Positions 42,899-48,844 of a DNA stretch of 48,844 nucleotides are shown here, in pieces. The stretch lies in assembly GCA_010094045.1 (NCBI GenBank), contig ML986795.1, forward strand, positions 6,672 through 55,515, given 5' to 3'. The notes beneath the pieces are model-generated. The model did no database searches, was not told where the DNA came from, and worked only from the letters and a program-made list of their open reading frames with translations. Both the position numbers and the translations under genes were made by a program. The DNA comes from Lojkania enalia. Its lineage: Eukaryota > Ascomycota > Dothideomycetes > Pleosporales. Position 1 is the stretch's first letter. Each line of letters starts with the position of its first letter.

Positions 42899-44275
42899 AT
42901 GTTTTTGAGGATACCATTTACTGTGCTCGCCGCGGCGGCGACCCTTGTCAGTGCTGCTCCTGCCAAGTACATCTCCAGCTCGCATCATCGTCCTCGGATG
43001 CTAATTATTCCAGTGAACACGAGAAGAGGGGCGTGGCTTACAATTGGGGAACTACTAAATTACGAGCAGTGAATATTGGTGGATGGCTTGTAGTAGAACC
43101 GTACGTTATGTTCCCTCCATGTGCCTCGGACATAGAATCTGAAGGATCCCAGGTTCATCACTCCTTCAATATTCGATAAAGCGACCGGGACAAGTGGTAT
43201 ACAAGTTGTCGATGAATGGACGCTATGCCAAAAGCTCGGAAAATCAGGCTGCTTGAACGTCTTGAAACCACACTGGGACAGCTTCGTTACACTTGGTGAC
43301 TTCCAGAAGATCAAAAACGCAGGCTTCAACGCCGTTCGCATCCCGATAGGTTATTGGTCTTTTATGGATACGGGAGGCCCTTATACGTACGGTGCTGCTC
43401 CTTACCTTGAAAAATCCATTGGGTGGGCGCGGCAGGTCGGCTTGAAAGTTATTATTGACCTACACGGTGCTCCTCAAAGCCAGAACGGCTTCGATCATTC
43501 CGGCCACAAAATGGCACAACCATACTGGGGCCAAGGCTACAGCATCGCCCAAACGCACGCCGTCCTAAAAATTATCGAATCGAAGTATGCTGCCAAATCA
43601 TACCAGGACGTCGTCATCGCCATCGAGCTCGTTAACGAGCCCTTCCTCTCTAAACTCGACCCTAACATGCTTAAGCAATTTTATCGGGACAGCTACTACA
43701 ACCTCCGCAAGATCAGCGACACGCCTGTCATGCTGCATGACGGGTTCTGGGACCCGGCTTGGTTAAATGGTTTCCTAACGCCGAGCGACAACAATGCGCA
43801 ATTCGTCATTGTCGATCATCATGAGTACCAGATCTTTGACCCGAATCTCGCCGCGATGTCGCCGAGCCAGCACCGCACGCAGGTCTGCAACAATGTGAAC
43901 AACTACAAGAACTCCGATAAGTGGACAATCGTTGGCGAATGGTCTGGCGCCATGACGGATTGCGCGCACTACTTGAACGGCTTCCGGGCTGGAAACCGCT
44001 ACGAGGGAACGTTCCCGGGCAGTTGGCGCATAGGGTCGTGCGCGGGCAAGAGTGGGAGTGTCCATACCTGGAGCCAGGAGCAGAAAGACGATACGCGGAA
44101 GTACATCGAGACGCAGCTAGACGCCTTCGAAACCACGACGGACGGATGGGTATTCTGGAACTTCAAGACCGAGGGCACGGCGGGCGAGTGGGATTTGTTT
44201 CAGTTGTTGGATAACGGCGTGTTCCCGCAACCGATTACACATAGGAGGTTTGGGAGGTATTGCACGAATTTCTAG
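42899..44275 (+). CDS. EXG1: Secreted GH5 exo-beta-1,3-glucanase
   Basis: Three exons, 42899-42966, 43014-43100 and 43153-44275 (introns 47 and 52 bp); 425 aa. Signal peptide 'MFLRIPFTVLAAAATLVSAAPA' is followed by 'EHEKR', a Kex2-like dibasic site. The catalytic TIM barrel starts '[22 protein letters not shown]', with 'GFNAVRIPIGYW', 'VIIDLHGAPQSQNGFDHSG', 'IELVNEPF' (acid/base Glu, about residue 214) and 'TIVGEWSGAMTDCA' (nucleophile Glu, about residue 314). Cys-rich loops fit extracellular folding. This is the GH5 subfamily of yeast Exg1, which trims beta-1,3-glucan in the wall. The second junction restores the 'EP-FITPS' motif. Confidence 0.92.
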
Positions 44276-44725
44276 GGTCGGTTGGAGGTACACGTTGTTC
44301 ATACACGTTGGGTTAAAGAGGCAAGGTTATGCTCTTGTTGTCATGATAATTTACAGTAAAATAATGGCTAATGGTGTAATCGTACAAGTGTCTTGGGTGT
44401 ATTTGCGATTGATTGACGCCTTTCTTCCGTCTTTAGTTGTTTACGTCGATCAAGTGGTGAATATCACCGTTTGTGGGAGTACTACATATACAGAATGTAG
44501 TTGTGGTAGAAGGCGGGAACTAAACTATTATCCGAATGAGCCTCAACCTCGTCGTAGGACCACACCTCTCCATTTCAAAATACACCAATATGATGGAGTA
44601 GATGACACGAGAAGGGGGACGAAATGAACATCATTAAGAAGACCAATAGTCAAAACTAGTTACCAATCCCATTCTCTATGAACCATGATGAAAAACCAAG
44701 GGTATCCCGTAATCAAGCAATTCGA
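44276..44725. other. Convergent 3' region
   Basis: 450 bp between GH5 and transporter stop codons. Nothing recognised. Confidence 0.4.
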
Positions 44726-46117
44726 TCAGGAGTCCCCGGACCTCAGCAAACCAGTGCTCTCCTCATCGCTGTGCCACGAACTTCTCCAGAAAGGCCTTCC
44801 ATTCTGCATGTCCCTCCAATCCTGAATCCGACCTGCAGCCTTAAAGCCCCAGTGCCATACAAGACCCGCAATGAACCCCACTGCATCATTTCTAAAAGCT
44901 AGTAGGGCGGCAACTGTAATTAGCATCACCATCCACCTTTCCTTCCTCTCTTTTCCATCAAGCTCTTTCAGCCTATTGTCATCCCAGGTGGAGTCGCGAT
45001 CCAGGACTCGCAGATCTCGGGCGTCTGTATTGAGGCTCTCGCCGACTTTCGCCAGTTCGATGCCCGCGGCAAGCACCAAGATCCCAAGAAGCGATTTCGG
45101 GATGTTCGAAAGCACACCAACGATGGGTGTAGGCTTCCAGAGCGCTATTATACCGAGGAAGAATTTGAATGAGCCCAGAAATATGATGCTTGATCCGCTG
45201 CGCGCACCAAAACAATACTGGCCGGCTAGACCACCGGAGCCGTGACATGCCGGCATCGAGCCGAACCAACATCCAATCAGATTGACGAGTGCCACTGAGA
45301 TTCCGATTTCCGTCACGGTTGGAGCGGCTGGGTAAGGCGGCGAGGGTAGGAGGTCCGATGCGAGTGCCGACGCTGCAATTACGGAGTTGAGGAGGGTTAG
45401 CGGTAATTGTCCCAAGGATGCCGTTGTAGTTGCTTTCCAGAAATCGCGGCCAGAGGGCTGGACAATGGGGATGGCTGATCCAAACGAAGGGGCCGAGTTA
45501 GTGTCCTCTGGGGAGAATAGAGACAACACCATGCCAAGACTGAAGACAATGATAGCGTATGGAAGTTTAGGATACGCGAATGTGAAAATCAAAAGTAGGA
45601 CAGCGGCAATAGCCCACAGAAGGTTGTCGCCCCACCAAGGTCCGATCCAACCTAGGGGTGCAAGAAGTGAGGATCCGCTGCTCAAGCATAGTGATAAGCC
45701 AGCACCGACTTGGATACCCTTGATGACTGGGACTGGTGTAACTCGAGATGCCCAGCTTATCAGACCTGTGACGCTCATTATTCCAACGAGGCCCGCTACG
45801 ACCAGTCCAGCGGCGGCATTTTCTTCCATGGTGAATTTTCGAGCGATAGCAACGGCGGCTATGGCTTTCATAGGTTGCACCGGCAGCGGTATTCCGAAAG
45901 CCACTCCTGTCAGAATGTTTGCTGCACCAGTGAATAGGAGTGTAGATGAAAGGGAAATCGATTTCGTTATCACCAGTGCTGTCATGAGCGGGAGAAGCGT
46001 CCCTAAGTCTCCGAACGATCCCGACAGTTCCGCAAGAGGCGATGACTTGGAGGTATCAACATTGTGCCTGTGAATCCGCTGGAGGTGGGGAAGCGGATTT
46101 GCGAAAATGAATACCAT
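44726..46117 (-). CDS. MOT1-family molybdate/sulfate-type transporter
   Basis: Single exon, 463 aa. It reads 'LAELSGSFGDLGTLLPLMTAL', 'TGAANILTGVAFGIPLPVQPMKAIAAVAIA' and 'GSMPACHGSGGLAGQYCFGARSGSSI', all signatures of the MOT1 molybdate transporter family (SulP-related but lacking a STAS domain). About ten hydrophobic segments lie between residues 30 and 420, with a hydrophilic loop near 360-395. Fungal and plant relatives import molybdate for the molybdenum cofactor; sulfate or another oxyanion cannot be excluded. The N-terminal about 25 residues are not hydrophobic. No obvious defects. Confidence 0.85.
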   Translation of the reverse strand: MVFIFANPLPHLQRIHRHNVDTSKSSPLAELSGSFGDLGTLLPLMTALVITKSISLSSTLLFTGAANILTGVAFGIPLPVQPMKAIAAVAIARKFTMEENAAAGLVVAGLVGIMSVTGLISWASRVTPVPVIKGIQVGAGLSLCLSSGSSLLAPLGWIGPWWGDNLLWAIAAVLLLIFTFAYPKLPYAIIVFSLGMVLSLFSPEDTNSAPSFGSAIPIVQPSGRDFWKATTTASLGQLPLTLLNSVIAASALASDLLPSPPYPAAPTVTEIGISVALVNLIGCWFGSMPACHGSGGLAGQYCFGARSGSSIIFLGSFKFFLGIIALWKPTPIVGVLSNIPKSLLGILVLAAGIELAKVGESLNTDARDLRVLDRDSTWDDNRLKELDGKERKERWMVMLITVAALLAFRNDAVGFIAGLVWHWGFKAAGRIQDWRDMQNGRPFWRSSWHSDEESTGLLRSGDS

Positions 46118-46579
46118 ATCGCAGGGAGATGCTGTAAAGACTAGAATTTCTCGAGACCAAAAAGAATAATGAACCCCTAGAAGCCTAGGAAATGTGTACT
46201 TTCATAATATTATCAGGAGCCGGCGTTGTTATTAGTAAGAACCTGGTCATGCTGAGAACGCAGTGGCTTTGGAGATGGTTAACGTAATCAGACCTAGCAC
46301 CGATCGAACCAATCAGAGCCGATAAAATATCGGAGATTGCCGATATATTGCCAATCGATCCGAGCCGATACCGTGACTAATCGCGTGACGCCCCACCTCG
46401 CGTAACGCCCCAAATTTGGTTGTATATGAGAACACGATTTTGAGGCTATTGAGCTCTATATATATCGCACTATCGCAGGATTTTGAGTAGAGGGGGAATA
46501 TCGAGCTCGGAGAATATATATATAGCGTTAAATTATACGCAATAATGCTGTAGCAGGTTGATTTGCCTCCCTCAGCGAT
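46118..46579. other. Repeat-rich intergenic stretch before the right AT-rich compartment
   Basis: Mixed composition. At 46300-46370 several CCGAT/ATCGG motifs cluster, including CCGATAAAATATCGG, which can pair on itself. At 46382-46412 two tandem copies of CGCGTRACGCCCCA lie 17 bp apart. An AT-repeat-rich segment follows (46450-46530). The pattern suggests the subterminal region of an unrecognised transposon; no coding remnant was seen here. Confidence 0.4.
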
Positions 46580-46812
46580 TTAATCGCTCTACCTGCTTGT
46601 CACGAGAGGCTACGAGCAGGGACGACAAAGTTCATCTAACGCTTGATATTGTATGCTACATACAGATCTCAGGTGTAGTACAAGAGGATAGCTAAGGAGC
46701 AAGCTATACGCGAGGCAAGCAGGAAGATAAAGGGGAAGAAGGCACGTGCGCGGAAGCGAGCGCGCCACGTGCAGGTGTTAGAGGGAACGCGAGGATACCG
46801 TAACCATACTAG
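46580..46812 (+). repeat. UnRIPped copy of an inverted repeat, with transposase-tail-like coding
   Basis: Its reverse complement matches 48285-48505 over about 220 bp; paired coordinates add up to about 95099 without gaps at the points checked. This copy keeps ordinary base composition while the other has C/G replaced by T/A. On the plus strand one frame reads 'YKRIAKEQAIREASRKIK' then 'KARARKRARHVQVLEG', a highly basic helix recalling the C-terminal tails of fungal DDE transposases. That last identification is tentative. Confidence 0.65.
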
Positions 46813-47062
46813 GCAAGAATAAAAATTTATCCGAATATCCGCGGATATTTCATACTAGGCCTAATTTGGATCTGGGCAGATCCTACCTACAGAAAAATAT
46901 TCTGTAAATGTATGTTGTATAATAGATCTACCCTTATTATAGATTCTTAGACAGAAATAGCTAACTAAACACTCTAAAATCTTTAGATATTTTTTTAACC
47001 TTATCTTTCTTATAAATCTATAGTAAGAGGTCTAGAGAATTATATAATATAGTATTATAAAT
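46813..47062. other. Boundary into the right RIPped compartment
   Basis: Composition shifts to AT-rich near 46900. Two 10-bp direct repeats (46805-46814 and 46851-46860) flank a 36-bp stretch containing a 16-bp palindrome at 46834-46849. Confidence 0.5.
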
Positions 47063-47466
47063 AATATATCTTATAAGTAAATAGTTTATATAAGCGAGTA
47101 GTCTACTCTATTATTAAAACGCGATATCTAAACTTTTAATAATAATATAATAACGAAATAATAAGAATATAGTTTAAAATAAGAATTAAGTAAACTTAAC
47201 TTTTTTAACTATTAAAAGAAGCTAAATAAATAGTAAAAGATATACTATTTTAATATTTAATATAATTTAAACGATTATATACTAATAATATATTAGAATC
47301 TACTTATAGTATAATTATAAGCCTAATTTAAAAAGACTAATAAAACTTAAAAAAAGGTTATTATTTAATATATACTTAACCTAGATTTATAAGAATTTAT
47401 ATCTACTTTAACTACTATATAAAATATAACTAATAACTTACTTATTAAATATAGTATAAACTAGAT
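47063..47466 (+). mobile_element. RIP-degraded pogo/Fot1 fragment (E3), 5' part
   Basis: Starts with the family TIR (47063-47111) and is the reverse complement of 3755-4158 for about 404 bp (paired coordinates add to 51220-51221, one 1-bp indel). It carries the transposase N-terminal half on the plus strand, in the opposite orientation to E2. Homology stops near 47466, where the sequence becomes unrelated to E2. It is either a truncated element or a related one with a different interior. Confidence 0.75.
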
Positions 47467-48284
47467 ATTATAGATATTTCTAATAGAATTCTTATATTAA
47501 ACTTAATTAAAATTTAGAATTTTATATAACTATTAGAATAAAGTTAATATAGAATATATAATATATTTAATTATTTAGTTAATTAAATAACTAAATAAGA
47601 AAAATAGTAAGAAAACTAAATTATATTTAAATATTTTTTAATTTTAATCTTTATAGTCTTTTATAGTTAATTTAAATATCTTTTATATATTCTACTTATA
47701 TACTTCTATTATAAATATATAAAAATAATTTTCTATAATATATAATTACTTTTAGTTATTATTCTATTTTATATCTAACTAATTAGAGGCTATTATATTT
47801 TAACTACTCTTATAAAGTTAGAAAAAGTAAAACTAGTTAAACTATTCTAATTATAAGAAAAGAGATACTTTTAGTAAGTAATATAGAAAACTTATATAAG
47901 TAGAATATTAGGATTAGCTAATAAAGCTACCTTTTTAAAAGTAAGTATAATAACTATATTTATAAAAATATAGAATAAGTTAGTATAATAATAGAACTAG
48001 TTAGTTCTAGTAGATAAATAGATAAGAAGCCTAAATAAGATTAAAGATAGCCTTTTTAAAAATCTTAAAAAAATATAAGAAATAGTTAATAGTAAATAAG
48101 AAATAGAAATTATTAAAATTATTTAGAAACTTAAATAAGTAGAAAGAGTACTATAAATAATATATTATTAGTAATAAATTAAATTAGTACTATTTAATAA
48201 GTTTAATAGAACTAGATTTAAATTTAAAGGATTTTTAGTAGTAGTTAGAATTTATATTAATACTAACCTAAATATTATCTAGTA
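47467..48284. other. RIPped DNA of unknown origin
   Basis: Extremely AT-rich with stops in all frames. No match to the other elements in the window was detected by eye. Confidence 0.5.
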
Positions 48285-48505
48285 TAAGAATATTATAGTA
48301 TTTTTATATTCCCTCTAATATCTATATATAGCGCGCTTGCTTTAGTATATATACCTTTTTCTTCTCTTTTATCTTTTTACTTACTTTACGTTTAACTTAC
48401 TTTTTAGCTATCCTCTTATACAACACCTAAGATCTATATATAACATATAATACTAAGTATTAATAAGCCTTATTATCCCTACTTATAGCCTTTTATAATA
48501 TTAGG
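48285..48505 (-). repeat. RIPped copy of the 46580-46812 repeat
   Basis: Aligns in reverse orientation with 46580-46812, for example CACCTAAGATCTATATATAA against CACCTGAGATCTGTATGTAG. Differences are nearly all G-to-A or C-to-T relative to the intact copy, the RIP direction. Confidence 0.7.
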
Positions 48506-48844
48506 ATAGTTCGTCTAGTTATATAGTAATAGTAGCTAGATAGCTGCTATAAATCTTTAGGTAGAAATCTTTATTATTCCTCGTCTAGATTTTTTTTCTT
48601 CTTTTCTAGCGATATCTAGCTAGATTACTAGCCTAATAGCTATCCTACTACTTATATAGTAGTAGTAGTAAGAGCTCTAGAACTAGCTATCGTCCTCCCT
48701 CAATACGCTATCGTCCTCTCTCTACTATAGTCTTCGTTTCTTATTCTACTAGCTTCTTTCTATACTAGTTCCCCGTTCTATTAGTAATATAATAACTATA
48801 TTAAGCTTATTTAGTATATTACTTATTATACTAGACGCTAGTTC
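48506..48844. other. RIPped DNA at the right window edge
   Basis: AT-rich, with TAGTAG-type short repeats near 48655-48670 and a direct repeat of TATCGTCCTC around 48700-48720. No gene or terminal repeat recognised. Confidence 0.45.

Overview
The window looks like nuclear DNA of a filamentous ascomycete (Pezizomycotina). Most genes are split by short introns (about 47-114 bp, GT...AG). The gene content is typically fungal: STN1, VPH1, SRP40-like, SEC3, IEC3, ORM, mS35/RSM24, ALG13, an exo-beta-1,3-glucanase and a MOT-type transporter. Both ends are extremely AT-rich, TpA-rich and stop-riddled in the way left by repeat-induced point mutation (RIP). The species cannot be fixed from the sequence.

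Layout. 1-4540 and about 46900-48844 are RIP-degraded transposon compartments. The left one holds two pogo/Fot1-type DNA transposons head to head: one truncated by the window edge or another insertion (85-1415), and one complete with about 49-bp terminal inverted repeats (2303-4158). A fragment of the same family, in the opposite orientation to the complete copy, starts at 47063. The gene island between holds, left to right: a BTB/POZ gene (+); a 1.09-kb internally deleted pogo element with its own 29-bp TIRs (6496-7586); STN1 (-); a secreted PEP-repeat Cys-rich protein (+); a frameshifted NTF2-like gene (-); a RIB2-like deaminase (-) divergent from a DNAJC9-type J-protein (+); V-ATPase subunit a (+); a candidate small mitochondrial protein (+); a PLP aminotransferase (+); an EngB/MRX8 GTPase (-) divergent from FMC1 (+); an SRP40-like Ser-rich protein (-) divergent from SEC3 (+); a DUF1295/steroid-reductase-like membrane protein (+); IEC3 (-) divergent from ORM (+); a broken Na+/H+ antiporter gene (+); mS35/RSM24 (-) divergent from ALG13 (+); a bicupin oxalate-decarboxylase-like pseudogene (+); a GH5 exo-beta-1,3-glucanase (+); and a MOT1-family transporter (-).

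The housekeeping genes do not form one pathway. Several recurring themes are organelle maintenance (MRX8, FMC1, mS35), endomembrane and cell-surface work (VPH1, SEC3, ORM, ALG13, GH5) and chromatin or telomere work (STN1, DNAJC9, IEC3). I did not find a clearly novel multi-gene system. The strongest unusual signals are the architecture of the RIPped pogo elements, a repeat present in one RIPped and one unRIPped copy within 1.7 kb, the deleted pogo derivative with mutated catalytic and zinc-binding residues, two decaying metabolic or transport genes, and several long palindromes. Exon boundaries were assigned by eye from splice motifs, reading frame and remembered family conservation; no search was run.
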